Below are positions 1 through 9,272 of a stretch of DNA of 64,000 nt, piece by piece. The position numbers and the translations under genes are program-made. The stretch is taken from positions 4,558,280 through 4,622,279 of the forward strand of contig CP034980.1 in the NCBI GenBank assembly GCA_004026145.2. The letters run 5' to 3'. The notes below the pieces were generated by a model. The model was not told where the DNA came from, did not search any database, and saw only the letters and a program-made list of their open reading frames with translations. Position 1 is the stretch's first letter. Each line of letters opens with the position of its first letter. This DNA is from Takifugu bimaculatus (taxonomy: Eukaryota; Chordata; Actinopteri; Tetraodontiformes; Tetraodontidae).

Positions 1-3000
1 GCCGTGTAAGGACACATCCGCAGCACTTTACCCTTTTGCAAATCAAACATTGTAAGCAGACTTGGAGTGTGTCTATGAATAAATGAGTCCAACGCAGTCG
101 GGGTTTTCACTAAAACCAGCACTGCTGTCAAGTCGTTCCAGTTCCAGTTCCCGGCTCTCTTGTCCTTTTTTGTTCCTCCTCGCTCACCAGGGCATGAAAA
201 TAATCCACCAGCAGGAATTTCTGAGAGCAGAACAGCAACGTAGTAACGCTGTATGTGAAAAGATGGACTTTACTAAACACATAATACCGCCTCTATTATT
301 ATTAGTACACTATTAAACCTGTGGTGCACAGTTATTTGCTTGTGGATCAAGATATTTTGGGGGTTTTTTCCTGAAAAATGAGTTCTAGTTTCATTGATGG
401 AAAAGTAGTTCCATTAGAAGCTCTAACTGGGAGCAAAGAAGGAAAAATTGACTCTTTGTTCATCTTAGCTGTTAGCAGAAATACAAAGAAGTGTTCAGTT
501 TTATTTTCCAGAGTTGAAAACTCAAGTGAAATGTTTTTCTCTGCTGAAGTGACTGCTCGTCAACAGTGTTAATGACGTTTAAGCCAGAGGCTTTGATGCA
601 TGGCTGCTGCAAATACTGAGTTTTTTATATGCAAAAAAATAGCTTAAAGTGCAGAGTACAGTGATGGAAGTGAATCCAGATGCTCACTCATGTATAATAG
701 CAATATCATAATGGAAAAAAATAATCCATTACACTGTAGGTAAATGATGTGCATTGCAATATAAAGGGCCAAATACCTCAAAGAACGCACAGGCTATTAG
801 ACTGATGCACTGACCTGTAAGCAGCACTTCCATGACGTCATTCTCCCCGATCCTAATGACTCTGTTAAATATATGAATAGTTTTGCTTTCAGCATAATTT
901 TGATGCCTCATGAGCTGATTCATGTGAGCACATTTACACAAAACTGAGGTGCTGTCCATTTTTGTCATTAAAGATAGAAAAATGTGTTCATCTTCTTAGA
1001 GGGAATCTCATTCTCTGGAAAATGCTGCATTTGCTCTTTGGAAATGGTACCAAAATAACAAGTGACATGTTATTTCATTATACAAACATCTTCAGTGGAA
1101 AAAATAATAGTAATTGTTTGGATTAATGCTGTGTGCAAACAAAATATATTTAGCAGAGATATGATCTTTTGTTCCCAAGGAACCACAGGTAGATGGTGGC
1201 GAAAAGGGCATCTGACACTGAAACAAATATGTGTTTTGGACACAGAAATGACAAAAATGTTCATCCCAGAGACGTGAAATCCTAGTTTCCTCCAGGAAAA
1301 TAAACCAAATAGCCACAAGTGACCCGGTAGCGGCGCCATACAATGTCAACAATCGCATCTGCATGCAAAAAGTGGGTAAACAACCAGCTGAGGGACACAA
1401 ATTGGCTCAATACTGGCTGTCTAATTAGCTTTGTGCTGCTCTTGAAAAGCAAACAAACAGTGAAAGCGGGACAGACTGAAAGCTGGCCAGGCATCGGTTA
1501 GAACTATTCTGTCCCCCACCCCCAAGTCAGATGGGGCACTCCAATTTTGCCTGCACCGAGAGAGGGAGCTTTCAGAAACAAGACGCAGATTAGATCATAA
1601 ATTAAATCCCCAGAAGGCCGCAGCTCAGTTATTTTGGAAGAACTGTAAAGACTGAAAAGAGGCTCACTGGAATTTACATTTTAATGAAGCCTTGGCTGAT
1701 TGCTGGTTCTTGGAGTCCCTTCCAACTAAATGTTTTAGGCTTAGGCGAAGCCTAAATGGGAAAATGTACACAAACAGCCTGATGCACATGTGCTAATTCA
1801 TCCTGCAGTGGCACACACACCACACACACAAATACACACACACATGCAGGTCGCCATATTAACACACCCCCGCTGAGACATTGTTGTAGAACCGATTCGT
1901 CCCATAAACAAATGGCAAGTTTGGCAAGGACAGCCAGCAGGGTTACATGGCAAAAAACACAAAATCCTCACCAGCACAATGTGGCAGGAAGGAATTGACT
2001 TATTTTCATGAGCGGGATTGACGCTATTTTTAAATATAGGACACTGGGATCCTGTTAGGGGGAAAAAAATCCAGGAATTGGCTTGTCTGCTGTGACAGTG
2101 GGAGGCACATCGCTGAGCAGTAGGAGCGTGCAGACAAGTGGCGACGAGGGTCTCAGACGACTTTTACCCAGCTAAAGACGCCGTGTATCATGTCGCGATC
2201 GGCGGCGCTCATCGCGCCGCTGTCATTTAGCAACAGCCCGTGTGGGAGTAAAGACAAATCCATGCTGCCATCGTTATCAGGCGCGCTGCAGTCGGAGGCG
2301 TGAGCAATTATTAGTCACATACGGCGGCTACAGTTCCTCAGTCATCACACAAAAAAAGATGGTTGCAGAAGCAGTCTGAGATTCCTGCAGACCTTTTTTA
2401 TAGACATTAATGACAACACGTTGACTCGATTTTTAGTGTTGTTTTTTTTAAAACAACCACCTCCACCTCCAACAGGGGGCTTCTTATCAACAAACCCTTA
2501 TCACTCATTCCAGTGGATACCAGGTAGCAGGTTGTCATATAAAAGAGGCCACAGCTCAGAGTCGTTTGCCACCCATGTGATGATACATAACCTGAGAGTA
2601 CTGCGGGGTCTCAGGTAGCAGTGAGTGGAAATATGATCCCACTGGTGATTTATACCTGCCTCATAGCAGCGCTGACCTTGACCACGGGCACAACATGATT
2701 AGTCAGATTTCTTTAAACGCTGGATGACGTTACGCTGCTGAAATGCGCTTCCTCTCCCTTCTCTGCGCTGATGCGCCGTTTCATCCCCACTTTCTCTCTG
2801 TTGCTTTCAAAGAGTGTGCTCATTGTCCTGCCACACAAAAGGAATGTTTAAAGTGATGAGGCTGCGGGCCCGGGACCAGACGCTCACTGCGGGGCCGATC
2901 ACGCAACACAACCCAGTCGTGTCAGGTGGGTTACCTCAGTCACCGACGATGCCTGACGACAGAATCCTGGAGGAGAACGGAGCAGCAGGTCATGCCAAGG

Positions 3001-6000
3001 AGAGATCCGGGTCTGTCTCAGCCGGAAACCCACACGTCTATTCGTTTTGGAGACGATGGATGCCAGAGAGCTTTTGGTTTCGGGCCTTTATTATTTTGGG
3101 ACAGAACATTGTTTCACGTTGTTTGAACGTGCCTGAAGTCGGGGAAATGGCCCGATATCGTCCTCAATCTAAGCAATTTGCGACACATTTAGTAGGCAAA
3201 GACCTTTTTTTGCCGCCACCAGAGGTGTCAACGGCACTCAGCTCGGAATGCGACGGTGCCTGGGCTTGTGTTCAAATCCATTTGAGTAATTGAGGAATGA
3301 GAACAGTGTCTCTTGGAAGAGGAAGACCACCTCTTGAATAAATGATTGCAGAGGTATTTACATCAAGACATTGAACTGACCTCATATCACAGGATCTCCA
3401 CCCTCCCTTCTCCCTGCTTCCTTCTTTCACCCCTTCATCTCCCCTTCCCCTTCTCTTTTCATTCTGCTCTCTACAACACTCACTCCCGTTTCCCCCGTAC
3501 CGCTCGACGTTATCGCAAAGACCAGATCACCATGGCAACAATTAGTCACATCGTCATCGCCCACACTCTCGTTTGATGGCTGTTTTTATTTTGGAGGGCT
3601 GGTGGATGTTGCCCGTACCTCACTGGCGGAGCACCAAGTAACCTGTTCTGGTGGCGGAGGAACAATGTTGCCATCTGTTGGATCCAAGTGTTTGCACACA
3701 GGGATGAACAGGGGTGAACAACAGCCAGCGCTCCTGTGATGACTCACCACAGCCAATCACATGGCAACGAGAACGCCGCATTCTGATTCCTCGAGTTTGA
3801 ACACATGCATGTTAACAGAGGTTCCTCTTTGGAAAGGTCAGGTCACCACAGGGCTTCTTCCTTTAAAGGCAGCAGGAATGGAAAAAAACTAACACAGAAA
3901 AATATGTATGTATAGATGCACACAATCACATAAACGCATATAGGTCTATCCATACACACAAGTATAGTGTAGTAATTATACACACACACACACACATGCA
4001 ATAGCTCCACAGTGTACCACAATGTAATAGTGGTATTATACAAGCTTGATTGAGGTATAAGTCAAGCTCAAAGGCAGCACTGCTAATTAAAATATTTGGG
4101 TTTATGACCAGAATATACAGATCATTCAGCACCTGCCATATTGTGTGTCTGCAAATGGTGAAATCATTTGCCACGAGGTTGGAACCAGCATTAGAGATAA
4201 TAGGTTGCCAGAGATTTTTTTGTGTGTCACCCTTGAGAATCCTGGAGGTGTTGCTGCTCCTTAGGTGCTAATTATTCTTATTATTTTGTTACTGTTCAAG
4301 GATGCAATACAGTAACATCGAAAATAAGTCGCCTTAGGGCAAAAATTATTAACATTATGGTTTTATTTATTCAGCTTACTCAAATCTTCTCCAAGAGAGG
4401 TGTTTAAAATGTGCGCCCACAAGCTCATAACCAGAAACCGTAAATTGGTTCAAATTAACTCAATTTTAAATTTAGAATTGCTTCTCTATTCAGCCAGTAT
4501 TCTCATGTAGTGGATCGTTTATGAGAGGGACATAAAAAATTCTCCAGCCAATCAAAAGAGCTGTGTGCAGCCCACAGCAGAGGAAATGAGTCCTGCTTGG
4601 TTTGCATCTGGTCAAAGGTGGCTCGTCAGGTCAGGGCTGTGCTGGGACCCCTGCGTTCACTGCTAAACACTTCACACAGAGCTAAGATTCCAGGGTGGAA
4701 GAACTCGAAGGGAATCAAAATGGCTTGGTTCAGATAATGCTATCAACAGTTCAGCCCGGCTGTTTTTCAACGTTAATATTCCACATGCAGATCCAAGCAG
4801 AGGCCACTGGGTTTGTTTTATTTCTTTTTTTGACCAATGACAGCACTGCAGCCAACCACTAATTAAAAGCTTTCATAGTATACTCTGGAATATAATGATC
4901 TTTGGTCTGCTGGGGCATTTCTGTGCAGCAATGTATTCAAGCGCCCCTGCTGAGATGCAAGCCCGGAGCTACACAATAATTACATATTATACTTCAGAGC
5001 TCTGATTCAATCTTTATGCACAGCATTAAAGTGTGCTTATGGAATGACAAATGGATGTGACATGCCAGACAATCACTGGCATGCAGCTGTGTTTGATTTT
5101 AGGTTTTTACAAAGAAAAGACAGCAGCTTTCTGCTCGCTGGACCACAAAGCTGTGCTCCGGATTGCCAAACACTGGGAAATAAAAGGGACGCTTGGCCTG
5201 CAGGTGCTCCGCCATCACAAAATTGAGTCCTTGCACTTCTGCAGCACAAAGATGAACTGTGCTGTCACTGTAGCAGGAAATTACAGCAGAACTGTTGGGT
5301 TAAACTGATGGTTTTCTTGTGTTTGTTTTTTTTAAAATACCACCCATGTGTCAGTTGTGAATAAGGCAGGTTGTTTAATGTGAGTATGTGCACCCATCCA
5401 GAGTGTCTCCCTGTGTAAATTTGGAAAAGCCTACCTGTAGAGTGGTCGAATCAGTGAGTTTAGGCCCTTCCAGTGGCTCCAGCAATGTAATCAACGACTG
5501 TGTACAAGTGCTGTCAACTGTATATAACCTGATTTAGCTGTGGCTCTTGAAATGAAAGACAATTGAATGTTTTCTATTTCCTTTGCTGACAAGAACACAG
5601 ATTTTTGTGAGTTCCCAGACCAGAAGAGAAGCTATATTTGGCTGCGTATTGTAACAACCCGCCTTGAGGTAAATGGTCCCCTCCCCACCCAAAAAAAAAA
5701 AACCCAGCTTAATACTCTGTGAAATGTTCTGCATTTTGTGCTTTGCAAATTAATGCAAGCACCTCATTTCCTTTCATCATTTATTCATTGGGCAGAAATG
5801 TCTTCTCTCTCTCTCCAACCATGCACAGGATTTTTCCCCTTCTGAAGGAGATTCGGGATCCTAGGTGTAAAAAAAGGTGTAAAAAAGGAAAAGGAGCTTT
5901 AGAATAAACATCTAGGCCATACAAATATGATTATACAAAAATACTTTTTTGGAGGTTGAAGTTGAAATTTTTTGGGTGAAACGATAAAATTCTTTAATAA

Positions 6001-6545
6001 AAAATGCCTCCAATGTTGATCCATCTCCTATCCAACATCTTCAGATACCTTGTTCCTCGCTACATCAACACAAAGCTGCGCTGAAAAACACTTTACACAG
6101 CATCAAAGTGTTGACTTCAGTTCACATTAAGGTGTGAAATCATTAAATGATCTGTTTTCCAGAAAATATTGAGCTATTATTAAACTTTATTGGGCTTTTT
6201 TTTTTCTTTTTTTTTTTCGGAGTGGGATCTTTTTTTGAAGAATTTGCAGGAATATTATTTATGTGCTCTTAATGAGCTCTTGGAAGAATTGGAATTCTTT
6301 AGAACTGCTGCTTTCACCAATTATCTGCTGTAGTTCATCACGCCGGTCTCCAGACCTTACACAGCCCCATTTAATTAAGCTGGAAATCCTTACAGAGACG
6401 GGCTGTGCTCATTGTTAAAGCCGTTCCAGAACCTTTAAACGTCTGTTGCAGTCGGCGTCCTCAAGACTCTATTGATCCTCTCAGGTACATTAACCTATCA
6501 ATGCGGTAGACTCTGTGCATTATGATTAAGCACACGGAAAACATC
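1..6545. other. Gene-free intergenic DNA
   Basis: I see no supported gene here. The open frames present (for example 2814-3293, 159 codons) lack recognisable domains, splice context or homologues that I know. CA-rich microsatellites lie at about 1806-1850 and 3981-3996, and T/A homopolymers at about 6199-6216. Some AT-rich blocks with homeodomain-type TAATTA cores (for example 1400-1700 and 6230-6430) could be conserved non-coding elements. That is only an impression and would need a multi-fish alignment. Confidence 0.6.
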
Positions 6546-6550
6546 CTCGC
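6546..6550. repeat. Target-site duplication, left copy (CTCGC)
   Basis: The five bases CTCGC directly precede the left LTR and recur directly after the right LTR at 9268-9272. A 5-bp duplication is the normal footprint of Ty3/Gypsy integrase. Confidence 0.9.
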
Positions 6551-6848
6551 TGTTGTGATCCAGGATTCCCAGTTGTGTTTGTCCTGCAGGGGGCGTGGTG
6601 GGGCCATGCTCCGGCCACCTGTTGGCGCACCTGCAGGACATCAGTGATCAGCCGCCTATTTAAGGCCTAAGACTCCGGCCTACCAGTGTCGGAGGATTTC
6701 GTGTGACTGGTAGGATCCGGTAACTTTGTTGGTGGTTTTGAGATTTTTGTGGCTGCCCTTTTGTGTTTGTATAATAAAACCATTTTTTGGATTATTCATC
6801 ACTGCGTCTTGCCGGCGTTCGGGTCCCAAACCACCACGAACCCTAACA
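6551..6848 (+). repeat. 5' LTR of the chromovirus
   Basis: This 298-bp LTR runs from TGTTGTGATCC to CCCTAACA. It contains a TATA-like TATTTAAG at 6657-6664, a predicted transcript start near 6688 and a polyadenylation signal AATAAA at 6773-6778. This defines U3 as about 6551-6687, followed by R and U5. By eye it matches the 3' LTR at 8970-9267 with no difference. Confidence 0.95.
6657..6698 (+). promoter_or_regulatory. LTR core promoter and transcript 5' end
   Basis: TATTTAAG (6657-6664) sits about 30 bp upstream of GTCGGAGGATT (6688-6698). That 11-mer is the exact reverse complement of the bases just inside the 5' LTR (6850-6860). This is the spacing expected if transcription starts at about 6687-6688 and the first bases of the RNA fold back to prime reverse transcription, as established for Tf1 and sushi-type elements. 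The start site is inferred from spacing and complementarity. Confidence 0.75.
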
Positions 6849-6849
6849 G

Positions 6850-6860
6850 AATCCTCCGAC
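6850..6860 (+). other. Self-complementary primer-binding site
   Basis: AATCCTCCGAC begins 2 bases after the LTR and is perfectly complementary to 6688-6698 in the R region. I did not recognise a match to a tRNA 3' end. This supports RNA self-priming rather than tRNA priming. Confidence 0.8.
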
Positions 6861-6864
6861 CAGG

Positions 6865-8958
6865 ATGGACCTGGCAGACCAAGACGCAGTGCACCGCACA
6901 CTGGAGGCTCAAGGGAGGTTGCTGGGACAGCATGACCAGCTCCTCACAGATATTTGGGCTTCGCTCCAGTCGCTCAACACGAGCGTAACGGACCTGCTCT
7001 CTTTGGGACGGACTGAGCAGGTACCGTCTCCACCAGCCCCGGAGGCGCTGGAAGTCGTTATGCAGCGAGTGGCCGCTGCACCACGGGAGCCCCACGTGCC
7101 AATCCCGGAGCGATATTCTGGTGAGGCTGGCGTGTGTGCCAGTTTTTTGCTTCAGTGCTCCCTGGTTTTCGACCTCCAGCCCCTCACCTACCCCGGCGAC
7201 AGGGCGAAGATCGCCTTCGTCGTGAATCTTCTCTCTGGGAGAGCGGCGCAATGGGCCACGGCTGTCCTGGAGAACCAGACACCCGCTTCTTCCAGTTTCG
7301 CGGAGTTCACTGCGGAATTAAAGCGGGTATTTGATCATCCGATCCAGAGTGGAGAAGCGGCATCTCAGATCCTGTCCCTGCGCCAAGGTTCCAGCTCCGT
7401 CGCGGACTATTCCATCCGGTTCCGCATTCTCGCAGCCAGAAGCGGCTGGAACGACGCGGCCCTCCGGGGGGTGTTCACCCAAGGACTTGCGGAGGCACTC
7501 AAGGATGAGTTGGCCGCCCGGGAGGAGTCCGGGGACCTGGAGACGCTCATCAGCCTGGCGATCCGGCTGGACAATCGTCTGCGGGAGAGACACCGGCAGA
7601 GTAACAGGGGCTGGCCAGAGAGGAGTTTGGAGAGCGTGTCCGGGCGAAGTGGAGCTCCGGTTGAATCGTCAACTCTAGCCCATGCTCCACCTCAGGAGGA
7701 TGTTGATGGCGAACCTATGCAGTTGGGACGATCCCGACTCTCCCACGCGGAGCGGCGGTACCGGCGGTCGGCGAACCTCTGCCTTAATTGCGGCCAGGCT
7801 GGCCATTTCGTCGCTGATTGCCCGACCCAGCCAGGGGAACTAGGCTCGTCAACACGCGTGGGAGTGTTGGCGAGCGCTTCCTGTTCCGTGCTGCCCCGCT
7901 TAACCCTGCCGTGCACGCTCCGCTGGGGCCGGGAGTCGGTCTCTGCGCCCTTCTTGGTGGACTCAGGCGCAGATGACAGCTTCATAAGCCAGGACTTGGC
8001 CGTGCAAGCCCGTGTCCCCATCGAGGTTCTGCCCGAGCCAAGACCCGTCATTGGCCTCAACGGGGAGGTCCTGGCTATGGTAACGCACCAGACCCAACCC
8101 CTCACCCTCATCGTCTCCGGGAACCATCGGGAGCAGATCCGCCTGCTCGTCATCCCGGCATCCTCTTCCCCAGGGGTTCTCGGGTCTCCCTGGCTGGTTC
8201 GCCACAACCCCCAGATCGATTGGTCAACCAGGAGAGTGAGCTGGAGCGTGGCCTGTCGGGCCAACTGTCTTCGCTCTGCACTCCCTGCCACGCCTGGTGG
8301 TTTGGATTCCGCCAGGAGAGCTAAGAGGGTGGGACGTTGTCCTCCTGCGGTGTGTCCAGGGGCCGCAATCCAGGCGTCCACAGTTGGTGGTCCGCTCTGC
8401 CACGGGAGTAGAGCCGCTGCAGTTTTCCTGGGGGCCACATCCTGGCAAGTGAAGAAGACGGTCCCAGCGGTCCAGCAATCGGTTCTGGATCAAGGTGGGA
8501 TTCCGTCGAACCGGCTGTTCGTCCCAGAGGGCAAGGTGGCGGTGCCCTCGGTGCCGGCAGACGTACGCCGGTGGAGGAAAGAGCAGAGACGTGTTCGTGC
8601 TGAGGCCAATCGGCACCGGACTCTGGCCCTGTCCCATCAGCCTGACCAGAGGGTCTGCCTCCCTACGAAGCACCTCCCGTTCCAGGGGGGGCCAGTCGCT
8701 GAATCGGACCTGGTCCCTCCGTCCGAGCCCCCGCCTCCCCCCCAGGTTGGGGATAGGGGGGCTGCCTACAGAGTCCGGCGCATTCTGGACGTCCGTCGAC
8801 GGGGACGAGAGTTCCAGTTCCTCGTCGAATGGGAGGGTTACGGCCCGACAAGGCGATCGTGGGCCCCTCGCCTTTTCATCCTGGACAGCGACCTCTCCCG
8901 TGACTTCTACCGCCCCCACCCGGAGAGACTTGGTAGGGCGCCAGGAGGCGCCCGTTGA
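6865..8958 (+). CDS. Gag-protease-chromodomain polyprotein, RT/RNase H/integrase core deleted
   Basis: One open frame of 697 codons starts 4 bases after the primer-binding site. It contains a gag region (residues about 1-290), a CCHC zinc knuckle with spacing C-x2-C-x4-H-x4-C starting at Cys306, and a retropepsin-like protease with the catalytic DSGAD motif at Asp366. It then passes through short pieces of what are normally distant parts of the polyprotein. These are a pre-integrase linker (FLGATSWQV, residues 521-529, to about 553), an integrase C-terminal stretch (about 556-606) and a chromodomain (YRVRRILDV to RRSW, residues 635-675). No RT YxDD box and no integrase D,D-35-E core is present. 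The frame stays open across all apparent junctions and ends at the polypurine tract. The product could still form gag particles and bind RNA or chromatin, but that is inference. The assignment of the middle pieces relies on my memory of the family. Confidence 0.88.
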   Translation: MDLADQDAVHRTLEAQGRLLGQHDQLLTDIWASLQSLNTSVTDLLSLGRTEQVPSPPAPEALEVVMQRVAAAPREPHVPIPERYSGEAGVCASFLLQCSLVFDLQPLTYPGDRAKIAFVVNLLSGRAAQWATAVLENQTPASSSFAEFTAELKRVFDHPIQSGEAASQILSLRQGSSSVADYSIRFRILAARSGWNDAALRGVFTQGLAEALKDELAAREESGDLETLISLAIRLDNRLRERHRQSNRGWPERSLESVSGRSGAPVESSTLAHAPPQEDVDGEPMQLGRSRLSHAERRYRRSANLCLNCGQAGHFVADCPTQPGELGSSTRVGVLASASCSVLPRLTLPCTLRWGRESVSAPFLVDSGADDSFISQDLAVQARVPIEVLPEPRPVIGLNGEVLAMVTHQTQPLTLIVSGNHREQIRLLVIPASSSPGVLGSPWLVRHNPQIDWSTRRVSWSVACRANCLRSALPATPGGLDSARRAKRVGRCPPAVCPGAAIQASTVGGPLCHGSRAAAVFLGATSWQVKKTVPAVQQSVLDQGGIPSNRLFVPEGKVAVPSVPADVRRWRKEQRRVRAEANRHRTLALSHQPDQRVCLPTKHLPFQGGPVAESDLVPPSEPPPPPQVGDRGAAYRVRRILDVRRRGREFQFLVEWEGYGPTRRSWAPRLFILDSDLSRDFYRPHPERLGRAPGGAR

Positions 8959-8969
8959 GGGGGAGGTAA
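8956..8969 (+). other. Polypurine tract
   Basis: A purine run (TGAGGGGGAGGTAA) lies immediately before the 3' LTR and overlaps the stop codon of the polyprotein. It is the usual plus-strand primer position. Confidence 0.8.
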
Positions 8970-9267
8970 TGTTGTGATCCAGGATTCCCAGTTGTGTTTG
9001 TCCTGCAGGGGGCGTGGTGGGGCCATGCTCCGGCCACCTGTTGGCGCACCTGCAGGACATCAGTGATCAGCCGCCTATTTAAGGCCTAAGACTCCGGCCT
9101 ACCAGTGTCGGAGGATTTCGTGTGACTGGTAGGATCCGGTAACTTTGTTGGTGGTTTTGAGATTTTTGTGGCTGCCCTTTTGTGTTTGTATAATAAAACC
9201 ATTTTTTGGATTATTCATCACTGCGTCTTGCCGGCGTTCGGGTCCCAAACCACCACGAACCCTAACA
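8970..9267 (+). repeat. 3' LTR of the chromovirus
   Basis: This 298-bp LTR appears identical to the 5' LTR. The target duplication CTCGC follows at 9268-9272. Identity of the two LTRs implies insertion recent relative to the neutral mutation rate, or gene conversion. Confidence 0.95.
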
Positions 9268-9272
9268 CTCGC

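Larger units (their letters stand above)
6551..9267 (+). mobile_element. Sushi-like Ty3/Gypsy chromovirus, internally deleted
   Basis: This is a 2.7 kb LTR retrotransposon bounded by two 298-bp LTRs that begin TG and end CA and look identical base for base. They are flanked by the target duplication CTCGC. The internal region carries a primer-binding site, one long ORF (gag, aspartic protease, integrase tail fragments and chromodomain) and a polypurine tract. A full element of this class is about 5-6 kb with reverse transcriptase, RNase H and integrase. All three catalytic domains are missing here, so this copy cannot move alone but keeps every cis signal needed for mobilisation by a related element. 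Base composition is clearly more GC-rich than the flanks, consistent with recent insertion. The family assignment rests on the C-terminal chromodomain and the self-priming arrangement, both known for sushi/Tf1-type elements. Confidence 0.93.

Noticed and set aside
2814..3293. 159-codon open frame, plus strand
   Set aside because: No domain, no repeat of a known family, biased low-similarity composition and no splice or promoter context; a chance ORF in GC-richer DNA.
7692..9060. Long antisense open frames (248 and 278 codons) across the retroelement ORF
   Set aside because: They are shadows of the GC-rich gag frame; no recognisable domain and no independent start or promoter. I also checked them for a reversed RT or integrase and found no motif.
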